Positions 1 to 7,224 of a stretch of DNA of 14,410 bases are shown in pieces. The translations under genes and the position numbers were made by a program. The stretch is from Balneolales bacterium. Lineage in GTDB: Bacteria > Bacteroidota > Rhodothermia > Balneolales > Natronogracilivirgulaceae. Numbering within the stretch: position 1 is the first letter of the stretch; every line of letters begins with the position of its first letter. Location of the stretch: NCBI GenBank assembly GCA_007131535.1, contig SLQI01000226.1:1-14410 (forward strand), read 5' to 3'. Under the pieces are notes generated by a model. The model did not search any database. It had not been told where the DNA came from and saw nothing but the letters and a program-made list of their open reading frames with translations.

Positions 1-5
1 CACAT

Positions 6-44
6 AAAATCCGTGTTCTATCCGCGAAAATCCGCGGCTAAAAA
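6..44 (-). repeat. Decamer-periodic intergenic repeat, copy 1
   Basis: Lies just downstream of the motB stop. Read on the plus strand, the core ATCCG occurs three times, starting at 9, 20 and 30, so the spacing is 11 and then 10 bases. The 15 bases at 30-44 are the reverse complement of TTTTTAGCCGCGGAT, which matches the copy at 14269-14283 at 14 of 15 positions and closely resembles the copy at 6371-6408. All three copies are intergenic. I know of similar CGGAT-type decamer repeats scattered between genes in other bacteria, but I cannot name a family from sequence alone. Confidence 0.6.
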
Positions 45-69
45 CACCTGTCAATGGATGGGGAAAACA

Positions 70-855
70 TCAGGAGTCCGCTGCGAAGTTGGTTAATTCC
101 GCCGGAGATGCCCGCCGTACATGAATGACGATGCGTCGGTTTTTGGCCTGATTTTCGGCTATCGGTTCGCCGTATTCATCCCGGTTGGGAACCAGCGGAC
201 GCGACTCACCATAAGCTTTGGCTTCCAGCCGCTGTTCATCTATACCCTGATCATTTAAAAACCGTACGATATTCGTGGCCCGATGCGCCGACAACTCCCA
301 GTTAGACTGATATACCTGAGTAGCAATAGGGACGTCGTCGGTATGCCCTTCAACTTCAACCACATAATTTACCTTATCCAGCTCACTGATTTGCCCGGCA
401 ATCACCTCCAGGGGCGGCTTGACTTCATCCCTGATTTGGGACGAACCGGACTCGTACAAAAACGTACTGCCGAGCTGCAACCGAACCCCCACACTGGAGT
501 CCTCCGTTTCGATGATATCCTCCAGTTCATACTCAACGATAGTTTCTTCGATGCGCTGCTCAACTTCGGTAAACGGGCTTGAGGTTTCCTGCTGCAGCAA
601 ACTTCCCTGCAACGACTCGTGAATCTGCTCAAACTGCCGCTGGTCAATCTCGGAAAAGCTAAACAACAGGATGAAGAAAACCAGCATCAACGTCACCATA
701 TCGGAGTAGGTAAGCAGCCAATCTTCCTGATCGTCTTGTTTCTTTGGCTTCGCATTGGTGATGGAATACATTTCGGACGAAGCTCCGGCTTTGGCCGCCG
801 AATCCTGATCCCTGCGCTTATCGGAGTTTCCGGATTTGCGAAGATTAAAAGCCAT
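70..855 (-). CDS. motB: Flagellar motor stator protein MotB (OmpA/MotB family)
   Basis: MotB pairs with MotA to form the ion-conducting stator, anchors it to peptidoglycan and so drives flagellar rotation. The 261-residue protein has a charged cytoplasmic N-terminus (1-45), one membrane helix (about 46-68) and a periplasmic OmpA-like domain (about 120-248). The helix contains YSDMVTL, whose Asp52 fits the essential ion-binding aspartate. The OmpA domain shows EGHTDDVPI (169-177), SNWELSAHRA (184-193) and NRRIVI (239-244), the peptidoglycan-binding signature. It lies 3 bp after motA, so the two are translationally coupled, with only a weak GGGTG ribosome-binding site inside the end of motA. 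The segment after the helix, FSFSEID, resembles sodium-type stator subunits (PomB, MotS) as much as MotB, so the coupling ion is undetermined. No other flagellar genes are in the window. A non-flagellar role is possible, but the motA partner makes it unlikely. Confidence 0.9.
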   Translation of the reverse strand: MAFNLRKSGNSDKRRDQDSAAKAGASSEMYSITNAKPKKQDDQEDWLLTYSDMVTLMLVFFILLFSFSEIDQRQFEQIHESLQGSLLQQETSSPFTEVEQRIEETIVEYELEDIIETEDSSVGVRLQLGSTFLYESGSSQIRDEVKPPLEVIAGQISELDKVNYVVEVEGHTDDVPIATQVYQSNWELSAHRATNIVRFLNDQGIDEQRLEAKAYGESRPLVPNRDEYGEPIAENQAKNRRIVIHVRRASPAELTNFAADS

Positions 856-858
856 GGC

Positions 859-1662
859 TCACCCGTTTCGCTCAGCAATTTCAAAATGATAGGACGGGTC
901 GAGAAAGCTGTTCATTTTATCCTGAATAGCTGTTGAAAACTGGTTATCTGCCAGAAGGATAAGGCCTTCCATCATCATGACATTCCGGTAACGCATGATT
1001 TCATTTTTCTCTTTAACCTTCTCGGCCGCCGGTTTAAAAACCAGCTGGGAGAGCAGCAATCCGTACAGGGTGGTAATCAGAGCGATAGCTAACCCCTGAC
1101 CGATCTGCCCCGGGTCTCCTCCCAGGTTATCCAGCATGATAATCATTCCTACCAGTGTACCAATCATCCCAAACGCCGGGGCATAATTACCCATCGTCTT
1201 GAGTACGTAAGACTGTACCATATCCCGCTCGAACGTAGTTTCAAGGGCGTTTTTCAACATGCCGCGCAACTCATCGTTTTTGTAATCGCTGAGCAGCAGT
1301 TTGGTTCCGTAAGACAGAAAGGGATCGGAAAAATTACTTTGTTCAATAGCATTTTCCATTTCACGAATGCCCCCTTTTTGATTGCGTACACCCCATTCAA
1401 TAATCAACCCCACTTCGTGATAAAGACTATCCGGATTGATATTCTGCGGTATGAGAATACCCATTAAGTCTTTCAGTGCCTTGGTCACATAGCGCCCTCG
1501 AAACGATATCATCCCTGCCGCAAACGTCCCTCCGATAACCATGAGAAACCCCGGCAGGTTTAGAAACATCAAATAGTTATCGGTTCGGGTTACGATGGCA
1601 AGTAGAAACAGACCAAATCCAAGAATTATACCTGATAATGTAAACAGGCTAATTGACTTCAT
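859..1662 (-). CDS. motA: Flagellar motor stator protein MotA
   Basis: MotA is the multi-helix half of the stator channel; its cytoplasmic loop pushes on the rotor protein FliG. The 267-residue protein has four predicted membrane helices (about 5-24, 32-53, 158-178 and 187-208), with a large cytoplasmic loop between helices 2 and 3. Family hallmarks are GNYAPAFGMIGTLVGM at the start of helix 3, with Pro162 matching the conserved channel proline, and the helix 4 exit LVFKPAAEK, with Pro211 matching the second conserved proline. The start ATG at 1662 has a modest AGGG 8-9 bases upstream. Length and architecture match the MotA/PomA family with no truncation. It is followed at once by motB, and the 168-base gap upstream, toward hisIE, is long enough for its own promoter. 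Confidence 0.92.
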   Translation of the reverse strand: MKSISLFTLSGIILGFGLFLLAIVTRTDNYLMFLNLPGFLMVIGGTFAAGMISFRGRYVTKALKDLMGILIPQNINPDSLYHEVGLIIEWGVRNQKGGIREMENAIEQSNFSDPFLSYGTKLLLSDYKNDELRGMLKNALETTFERDMVQSYVLKTMGNYAPAFGMIGTLVGMIIMLDNLGGDPGQIGQGLAIALITTLYGLLLSQLVFKPAAEKVKEKNEIMRYRNVMMMEGLILLADNQFSTAIQDKMNSFLDPSYHFEIAERNG

Positions 1663-1771
1663 ATTTAATACCCTGTTAACCCCGCTTGTTTTTTGTTACC
1701 ATGAATCGGCTCATACATCAGTGAGCTCTGAGGCTTATAAACTATTTGATAAAATCAGATTATCCAAATCC

Positions 1772-1798
1772 ATATCGGCCATATTAACTTACCGATGA
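1772..1798 (-). promoter_or_regulatory. Possible flagellar sigma28-like promoter for motAB
   Basis: On the minus strand GCCGATAT (plus 1772-1779) matches 7 of 8 bases of the sigma28 -10 element GCCGATAA. The position 15 bases upstream holds TCAT, a poor match to the TAAA -35 core. It lies about 110 bases before the motA start, in the hisIE-motA gap. The good -10 and the flagellar context support it; the weak -35 keeps confidence low. Confidence 0.25.
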
Positions 1799-1830
1799 GC
1801 CGGAAGACGGGGAAAGGTAGTCTCGTACGA

Positions 1831-2457
1831 TTACTTGCCGCCGTGCCGCTGCTTGAGTTCCGCAATCAGATCCTCCAACGGCAGGTTGCGATCAACCAGC
1901 AGCATCAAAAGGTGAAACAGCAGGTCTGAAGCCTCGTAACGCAGCTCGTCGTTATCATTTTTTGCAGCAATAACGGTTTCAACGGCTTCTTCTCCCACCT
2001 TCTGGGCAAGTTTATCGGTACCTTTCCGAAACATTTTACTGGTGTAGGAACCTTCGGGCAGCTCTTGTTTTCGCCGGATCAACAAGTCTTCGAGTTCCAG
2101 CAGGAAACCGGTTTTTGAAGGATCGACATAGGGAAGCTTATGAAAACAGGATTGCTCACCGGTGTGGCAGGCCGGACCTTTAGGCCGAGCCTGAATCAGC
2201 AGTGTATCGTTATCACAATCCTGTTGAATGGAAATTGCCTCAAGATAATTTTCCGAGGTCTCACCCTTGGTCCATAACCGTTCTTTGGACCGAGAGTAAA
2301 AGGTAACCAGACCTTTATCCAACGTGGCTTGCAGTGCATCCCGGTTCATATAGCCCAGCATAAGTACCTGACGGGTTGCCTCATCCTGCACGATTGCCGG
2401 GATCAGTCCGCCGGATTTGTCAAAATCTAATTGGTCTGGAGAGAAGGTAATGTTCAT
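1831..2457 (-). CDS. hisIE: Bifunctional phosphoribosyl-AMP cyclohydrolase / phosphoribosyl-ATP pyrophosphatase
   Basis: Catalyses histidine biosynthesis steps 2 and 3: HisE removes pyrophosphate from phosphoribosyl-ATP and HisI opens the adenine ring of phosphoribosyl-AMP. The 208-residue protein has the HisI domain at about 1-108 and the HisE domain at about 115-205. HisI motifs are MLGYMN (33-38), TKGETSEN (63-70) and DCDND (80-84), the metal-binding aspartates, followed by PACHTGEQSCF, with Cys81, Cys97 and Cys104 as likely zinc ligands. HisE shows GEEAVE (155-160) and EASDLLFHLL (175-184), the MazG-like acidic metal site. No other his genes are nearby, so it is detached from any his operon here. 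No clear Shine-Dalgarno is visible. A 12-bp perfect palindrome, TTTGAATTCAAA (2464-2475), sits just before the start codon and might influence translation or binding. Confidence 0.95.
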   Translation of the reverse strand: MNITFSPDQLDFDKSGGLIPAIVQDEATRQVLMLGYMNRDALQATLDKGLVTFYSRSKERLWTKGETSENYLEAISIQQDCDNDTLLIQARPKGPACHTGEQSCFHKLPYVDPSKTGFLLELEDLLIRRKQELPEGSYTSKMFRKGTDKLAQKVGEEAVETVIAAKNDNDELRYEASDLLFHLLMLLVDRNLPLEDLIAELKQRHGGK

Positions 2458-2658
2458 GCTAACTTTGAATTCAAATTCCGGCGGAAATATAGCAAAAGAA
2501 AAGCGGTTTGCCTACGGGGAGTGTTTTGGATCAATCTTTATCACCGAGTGTTTTTACTTAATTGACCAATATGAAATCACAAAAAAAGCCCGAACCGCTT
2601 TATCAGACAAAACATGCAAACCACCCGAAACCCAAGTACGCAACGAACGGGGTTCACG

Positions 2659-2690
2659 TTGAAGTTACGTACTTTCATTTTCTATCTTTG
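2659..2690 (+). promoter_or_regulatory. Bacteroidetes-type promoter of lepA
   Basis: TATCTTTG at 2683-2690 matches the Bacteroidetes -7 consensus TAnnTTTG exactly. TTG at 2659-2661, 21 bases upstream, matches the -33 element. Transcription would begin a few bases after 2690, giving a leader of about 35 bases before the ATG at 2732. The -33 element overlaps one arm of an inverted repeat (AAGTACGCAACG at 2634-2645, paired with CGTTG at 2657-2661 and CGTACTT at 2668-2674), which could be an operator or chance. Confidence 0.5.
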
Positions 2691-2731
2691 TAAGATTCAT
2701 TACCTTTACAGGCTTGACCAAAACAGCCTTC

Positions 2732-4528
2732 ATGAAGCACATACGTAACTTTTGTATCATTGCCCATATTGATCACGGCAAGTCAACTCTGGCTGACCGC
2801 ATGCTCGAGCGCACCGGTGCTATTACCGAGCGGGAAATGCAAGCGCAGGTTCTCGACGACATGGATCTTGAGCGGGAGCGCGGTATTACTATTAAAAGCC
2901 ACGCGATCAAAATGGATTATAAAGCCGGAGACGGCAAATCATATATATTTAACCTGATCGACACTCCCGGTCACGTGGACTTCTCTTATGAAGTTTCCCG
3001 GGCTTTGAAAGCATGTGAGGGAGCATTGCTGGTAGTGGATGCCTCTCAGGGCATTGAAGCACAGACGCTTGCCAACCTTTATCAGGCCCTGGATCAGAAT
3101 CTCGAAATTATTCCGGTTCTCAACAAAATTGACCTGCCCGGAGCCGATCCGGACGGTATGGCACAGCAGTTAATGGATTTGATCGGCTGTACCAAAGAGG
3201 AAATCCTCCATGTATCCGGGAAGACCGGAGCCGGTGTAGAAGAATTACTTGAGGCTGTCGTGGATCGTATCCCGCCACCGGAAGGCAATCCCGACGCCCC
3301 GCTTAAAGCGCTCATTTTTGACTCGGTATTCAACCCCTACCGTGGTGCCGTAGTCTATGTCCGCATAATGGACGGTGCGCTGAATTCCGGTGAGGGTATC
3401 CGGTTTATGATGACCGAACAGGAATATGATGCTGATGAAATCGGCTACCTGCGTATCAAGCCTGAAAAGACAAAACGGCTGGAAACCGGGGAAGTCGGCT
3501 ATATCATCGGAAGTGTTAAATCATTGGATCACACCCGAGTCGGGGATACGGTAACGACCATTAAAAATCCGGCGCCAGCCCCCATTCCCGGCTACAAAGA
3601 GGTTAAGCCCAAAGTATTCAGTGGTATTTACCCCACCAACAGTGATGATTTTGAAAGCCTGCGCAGCGCGCTGGAAAAGCTCCAGCTCAATGACGCGTCT
3701 CTGACGTTTCAGCCGGAGAGCTCCTCGGCACTCGGGTTTGGTTTCCGGGCTGGTTTTCTGGGGATGCTTCACATGGAGATCATCCAGGAGCGGCTCGATC
3801 GCGAATTCGACATGGATATCATCACCACCGTACCCAACGTGGAGTATACGGTGATAAAAATTGACGGCGAGGAAATTTTAGTGGACAACCCCTCTGAAAT
3901 GCCGCCTCCGGGGGAAATCAAAGAAGTTCGGGAGCCCTATATTAAGGCGCAGATTATTACGCCGGCCGAGTATATCGGAGCGATCATGCAGATATGCCAG
4001 GAACGCCGTGGAAAATTCGTCAACACCATGTACCTGGATACCGAACGTGTGGATATCAGTTATGAGCTGCCGCTTTCGGAGATCGTCTTTGATTTTTACG
4101 ACAAACTGAAAAGCGGCACCCGCGGTTATGCATCCCTGGATTATGATTTTATAGACGCCAGACCGAGTAATCTTGTTAAACTTGATATCCTCCTCAACGG
4201 CGAACCGGTTGATGCGCTATCGACCATTGTTCATCGCGATAAAGCCTACGAGTGGGGCCGTAAACTTTGCGGGAAATTAAAGGAGCTGATCCCCCGGCAG
4301 ATGTACGAAGTTGCCGTACAGGCGGCAATTGGCAACAAAGTGATCGCGCGCGATACCATCAAGGCCATTCGCAAAGATGTAACTGCCAAATGCTATGGCG
4401 GGGATATCAGCCGAAAACGAAAACTGCTTGAAAAGCAAAAAGAAGGTAAAAAACGGATGAAACAGGTAGGTGCCGTGGAAATCCCCCAGGAGGCATTTCT
4501 TGCTGTATTATCTATGGATAATGATTAA
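2732..4528 (+). CDS. lepA: Translation elongation factor 4 (LepA), ribosome back-translocating GTPase
   Basis: LepA is a ribosome-binding GTPase related to EF-G that acts during elongation or initiation, especially under ionic stress. I start it at the ATG at 2732, giving 598 residues that begin MKHIRNF like other LepA proteins (E. coli LepA has 599). A TTG at 2714 would add six residues. Visible motifs are G1 AHIDHGKS (11-18), RERGITIK (48-55) in the switch region, G3 DTPGH (77-81) and G4 NKID (131-134). The LepA-specific C-terminal domain is present, ending in the basic segment KRKLLEKQKEGKKRMKQVG followed by EIPQEAF. A Bacteroidetes-type promoter lies directly upstream. The gene is followed after 16 bases by an exported protein and then lepB; a lepA-lepB pairing is common in bacteria. 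The gene is complete, with no anomalies. Confidence 0.97.
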   Translation: MKHIRNFCIIAHIDHGKSTLADRMLERTGAITEREMQAQVLDDMDLERERGITIKSHAIKMDYKAGDGKSYIFNLIDTPGHVDFSYEVSRALKACEGALLVVDASQGIEAQTLANLYQALDQNLEIIPVLNKIDLPGADPDGMAQQLMDLIGCTKEEILHVSGKTGAGVEELLEAVVDRIPPPEGNPDAPLKALIFDSVFNPYRGAVVYVRIMDGALNSGEGIRFMMTEQEYDADEIGYLRIKPEKTKRLETGEVGYIIGSVKSLDHTRVGDTVTTIKNPAPAPIPGYKEVKPKVFSGIYPTNSDDFESLRSALEKLQLNDASLTFQPESSSALGFGFRAGFLGMLHMEIIQERLDREFDMDIITTVPNVEYTVIKIDGEEILVDNPSEMPPPGEIKEVREPYIKAQIITPAEYIGAIMQICQERRGKFVNTMYLDTERVDISYELPLSEIVFDFYDKLKSGTRGYASLDYDFIDARPSNLVKLDILLNGEPVDALSTIVHRDKAYEWGRKLCGKLKELIPRQMYEVAVQAAIGNKVIARDTIKAIRKDVTAKCYGGDISRKRKLLEKQKEGKKRMKQVGAVEIPQEAFLAVLSMDND

Positions 4529-4544
4529 TTCAACTTCCAGGCCT

Positions 4545-5123
4545 ATGAAAATGATATGGACCAACATACTCATTCTGTTGATTATAGCCGCGTGGGCTGT
4601 ATCCCCGGCTGAAGCACAGCTTGACTTTGGCACTACTGAAATTGAAAAAGTGCCATTTGAAGATTATCAGGAATTTGAAGAGCAGTTTAGTAATGTAAAC
4701 TGGACCAGTGCCGGTTTTGATGCCAGCCTGCCAATCGACCGTATACCTACCAGTGAACTCCGGGCGAGGCTACAGGCCGCCTACGGGGATCCGACTTTTG
4801 GCGTAGGTGACCTTTTGAATCGGCCTGATTTTACTGCAAGCCAGTACGTGCAATTTGAGTATTGGTTTATTGTGGATGATGAAATACCGATGATTGTTCT
4901 GGATGTGGACGGACCATTCCGCCGTGGATTGATTTATGCCGGCGCACCGCAATTTGTGGATCTGATGCCGGAAATCAAACGAAACTTTTCATCTGAATTA
5001 ATGAGTGTTGATTCTTTGGCGGAATACCGGGATTATTTTTATGTAATTGACGAAGATCAGTGGTATGTTGTCGGTTACGAAGATGGTGAGTATGTTCGGG
5101 AGGAGACCTCAAATCCCTTCTGA
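4545..5123 (+). CDS. Exported protein of unknown function between lepA and lepB
   Basis: I do not recognise this family. The preferred start is the ATG at 4545, preceded by CCAGG, giving 192 residues beginning with a classic Sec signal peptide: basic MK, a hydrophobic core (about 5-19) and a likely cut after SPAEA near residue 24. The earlier in-frame start at 4470 would run back into lepA and bury the signal peptide. The mature part is acidic and rich in Phe, Tyr and Asp (FEDYQEFEEQF, QYVQFEYWFIVDDEIP, EYRDYFYVIDEDQWYVVGYEDGEY), has no cysteine, and looks like a small alternating beta-sheet domain. It probably acts in the periplasm or at the cell surface. The gap to lepA is 16 bases, so the two are probably co-transcribed; lepB follows after 35 bases. 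A link to envelope processing by the adjacent signal peptidase is only inference. Confidence 0.8.
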   Translation: MKMIWTNILILLIIAAWAVSPAEAQLDFGTTEIEKVPFEDYQEFEEQFSNVNWTSAGFDASLPIDRIPTSELRARLQAAYGDPTFGVGDLLNRPDFTASQYVQFEYWFIVDDEIPMIVLDVDGPFRRGLIYAGAPQFVDLMPEIKRNFSSELMSVDSLAEYRDYFYVIDEDQWYVVGYEDGEYVREETSNPF

Positions 5124-5158
5124 TGAAGATTGTGGTAAACATTAAATAAAACGAAGTT

Positions 5159-6256
5159 TTGGCTAAACGATCTGGTCGCCGTTCTACATTGCGAGCCCGT
5201 TCCCGAATCCGGGAAAAGCAGAATAAAGATGAACAAATCCGGGCGAAATCCTGGGCAAGGGAATGGATGGATGCCATTCTTTTTGCGCTTATCGCCGCTA
5301 TCATCATTCGGGCATTTTTCATTGAAGCTTATCGTATTCCTTCTCCTTCTATGGAGCAAACACTGCTCACCGGTGATTTTCTGTTGGTATCCAAGATGCA
5401 CTACGGAGCCCGCACACCGATGACGGTCGGCATACCATTTACCAATATCTACCTGAGAGGTGTAGAAATACCTTCATTCCGGCTTCCCGGTTTTACGGAT
5501 ATCGACCGGGATGATATCGTTGTTTTCAACTATCCCGTTGACCGGGAAATCGTATCCCGTAAAACCAACTATATTAAGAGAGCTTCGGGAATCCCGGGAG
5601 ATACGTTAATGATTGATAATAAACGTTTTATCCGAAACGGAGAACCCGAGGAAATCCGCCCGACTTATGAGCATGAATACCGGGTGGAGGTTGCCGATCA
5701 GCGGCGGTTAAGCTCCAGCAGAGTTAGAGAGGCCGGTGGAAGAATAACCCGTACCGATGGCAGTGATTATATGATCAATATGTCGGAACAAGTAAAAGAG
5801 AAAATTGCCGGCTGGTCGGAAGTGGAAAATGTAGAACTTAACATCTGGCCGGAATCTCTGAATCAATTCGGTCAGCTCCGGTTTGATTTCGCACGGGCTT
5901 TCAACGGCAATTATCATAATATGGGGCCTTTCATAGTTCCCCGGCAGGGTCTTGAGCTGGATTTCAGCGATCAGAATGTAGAGGTTTACCGGGAAGTTAT
6001 TGAACGGTTTGAAGGTAACGAACTCGAGATCAACGGGGATGAAATACGAATCAACGGCGAGCTTGCCGACTCGTATACGTTTGAACAGGACTACTACTTT
6101 ATGGTGGGTGACAGCCGGGATAACAGTGAAGACAGCCGCTTCTGGGGTTTTGTGCCCGACGATCATATAGTGGGCCGGGCGGTGATCATTTACTTCTCAT
6201 GGGATGCCGAACGGTTTATGCCGCGTTTCGGGCGGTTGTTTAACCTGATTCATTAA
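5159..6256 (+). CDS. lepB: Signal peptidase I
   Basis: Cleaves signal peptides from Sec- and Tat-exported proteins at the periplasmic face of the inner membrane, using a Ser-Lys dyad. The 365-residue protein has a highly basic cytoplasmic N-terminus (1-35), one membrane helix (about 37-56) and a long periplasmic domain. The catalytic serine is Ser64 in IPSPSMEQTLLTGD. The general base is Lys140 in NYIKRASGIPGD. GDSRDNSEDSRFWGFVP (317-333) is the conserved box E. The start is a TTG at 5159: an in-frame stop lies 12 bases upstream, and the next ATG (residue 37) would remove the N-terminus up to the membrane helix. Between Lys140 and box E about 165 residues of non-catalytic, mostly charged sequence enlarge the domain. 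Only one membrane anchor is predicted, whereas E. coli LepB has two. It is the last gene of the lepA block. Confidence 0.95.
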   Translation: MAKRSGRRSTLRARSRIREKQNKDEQIRAKSWAREWMDAILFALIAAIIIRAFFIEAYRIPSPSMEQTLLTGDFLLVSKMHYGARTPMTVGIPFTNIYLRGVEIPSFRLPGFTDIDRDDIVVFNYPVDREIVSRKTNYIKRASGIPGDTLMIDNKRFIRNGEPEEIRPTYEHEYRVEVADQRRLSSSRVREAGGRITRTDGSDYMINMSEQVKEKIAGWSEVENVELNIWPESLNQFGQLRFDFARAFNGNYHNMGPFIVPRQGLELDFSDQNVEVYREVIERFEGNELEINGDEIRINGELADSYTFEQDYYFMVGDSRDNSEDSRFWGFVPDDHIVGRAVIIYFSWDAERFMPRFGRLFNLIH

Positions 6257-6370
6257 GCCCTGCGGTTTATTTAACACGCGGTACATTCGTGAAGTGACTG
6301 GCGGTTAATAGATCTGATTCCATTGGCAAGTATGTTTTTAACCGCAGTTTTTCGCGAATTGAACACGTTG

Positions 6371-6408
6371 TTTTTGCCGCGGATTGACACGGATGCACAC
6401 GGATTTTA
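6371..6408 (+). repeat. Decamer-periodic intergenic repeat, copy 2
   Basis: Three units with an exact 10-base period: GCCGCGGATT, GACACGGATG and CACACGGATT, preceded by five T. It is the most regular of the three copies in the window (compare 6-44 on the minus strand and 14269-14283 on the plus strand). It is immediately followed by AGTGATGAAATAACT, which could be the decayed start of a gene once attached to the repeat; that is only a guess. Confidence 0.65.
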
Positions 6409-6527
6409 GTGATGAAATAACTCCATGGCCGGATAGTAACTTTGGACGATTGAATAAAGCTCCATCACAGGTAAGGGCGGGAATAGCGTCTCCAATTGAC
6501 TCCAATGTTGATTTCTGCGAATTAAAA

Positions 6528-6596
6528 ATAGCAGATTAACGAGATCAGATTTTTGATTGGTTATCAAATCTGATGAAATAATCGTTAATCTGCTAT
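6528..6596. repeat. Long nested inverted repeat (hairpin)
   Basis: The outer arms are a perfect 15-bp inverted repeat (ATAGCAGATTAACGA at 6528-6542 and its complement at 6582-6596). Inside, ATCAGAT at 6544-6550 pairs with 6568-6574, and TTGAT at 6553-6557 pairs with 6563-6567, leaving a 5-base loop and a 2-base bulge. About 27 of the 34 possible pairs form. There is no T-run on either side, so it is not a standard terminator. It may be a small non-autonomous repeat element. Confidence 0.7.
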
Positions 6597-6762
6597 CCAA
6601 TGGGCTCTCGAAGGGATCCGCGTATCGGCTTAGCCATTTTACATACCTGTTATTTAGGTTTCAATTCCACCAGATTAACTATAACAGTATTTTCGGAATT
6701 AGTTTCCAATGGCAGAGCGAAACGCATTTACCTGAGGAGTTAAGGTTTTGCCTTACTTGCTG

Positions 6763-7209
6763 TTAATACAGCCACCTCAGGTGACGCCGGTATTCGTAGA
6801 GGAAGTTGTTTATGATTTGCTCCCGGGTCATATCGGTTACATCGGTTTCGGTTGGTCCGTCTTTTAAAAAGACCTCCGCCCGGTGAATCTGCCCTTTGGC
6901 GTCACTCAACGGGATCATGGGAAACGCGAAATCCCGCTTTTTATAAATTCGGGCTTTTATGGCGTAGTAAAACTCCATTTCACCTTCATAATAGACCTTT
7001 ACCGTAGCACCCGATTTATCCACTTCCACATCTACATCCCGGTTATAGTTTTGAAGCTCCTCCGCTATCTCTTCAAATGCGGGAACTACTACATCGTTGA
7101 TGTATTTTTTTATCCGGATCTTTCCTTCCTCACCGCGGTTTTTCTTTTCCTTAAACCGCTCAACATCCGATAATAATTCTTTTAACTCATAACGCCATTC
7201 ACTACTCAT
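6763..7209 (-). CDS. Conserved-looking small cytosolic protein of unknown function, downstream of BCCT transporter
   Basis: I do not recognise this family. I start it at the ATG at 7209, 5 bases after AAAAGG, giving 148 residues; a GTG at 7215 would add two. There is no signal peptide, membrane helix or cysteine, so it should be cytosolic. The first 52 residues are a charged, helix-forming segment (WRYELKELLSDVERFKEKKNRGEEGKIRIKK and so on). Residues about 57-95 look like beta strands (VDVEVDKSGATVKVYY, FYYAIKARIYKK). The C-terminus is a helix ending in the basic-aromatic YRRHLRWLY. Position suggests a link to osmolyte transport: it is the last gene of a same-strand series porin, BCCT transporter, this gene, 86 bases after the transporter stop with a hairpin between. 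A regulatory or accessory role for the transporter is inference only. Confidence 0.8.
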   Translation of the reverse strand: MSSEWRYELKELLSDVERFKEKKNRGEEGKIRIKKYINDVVVPAFEEIAEELQNYNRDVDVEVDKSGATVKVYYEGEMEFYYAIKARIYKKRDFAFPMIPLSDAKGQIHRAEVFLKDGPTETDVTDMTREQIINNFLYEYRRHLRWLY

Positions 7210-7224
7210 AAGCACCTTTTATTA

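Larger units (their letters stand above)
6257..6762 (+). other. Gene-free convergent intergenic region with repeats
   Basis: This 506-base stretch separates the convergent ends of lepB and the 148-residue gene. It holds a decamer-periodic repeat (6371-6408), a degenerate copy before it (about 6348-6368, CGCGAATTGAACACG) and a long hairpin (6528-6596). Short open frames cross it on both strands (6406-6600 minus, 6557-6766 plus), but they are unrecognised, cross the hairpin arms and lack ribosome-binding sites, so I do not call genes. No clear intrinsic terminator for lepB was found. The cluster of repeats suggests remains of a mobile or recombinogenic insertion. Confidence 0.5.

Noticed and set aside
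2714..2731. TTG start for lepA
   Set aside because: Family members begin at the MKHIRNF-like position, encoded by the ATG at 2732. The extra six residues are not typical.
4470..4544. Upstream start for the exported protein, overlapping lepA
   Set aside because: It would place 25 residues before an ideal signal peptide; the ATG at 4545 fits better.
5708..6166. 152-codon open frame on the minus strand
   Set aside because: It is opposite lepB, over box E and the preceding domain, with no ribosome-binding site and no recognisable motif.
6406..6600. 64-codon minus-strand and 69-codon plus-strand (6557-6766) frames in the repeat region
   Set aside because: Both cross arms of the long hairpin, lack ribosome-binding sites and have no recognisable product.
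6730..6782. 8-bp inverted repeat around the stop of the 148-residue gene (ACCTGAGG/CCTCAGGT)
   Set aside because: The loop is 37 bases, no T-run follows, and part of it lies in the coding region, so a terminator is not supported.
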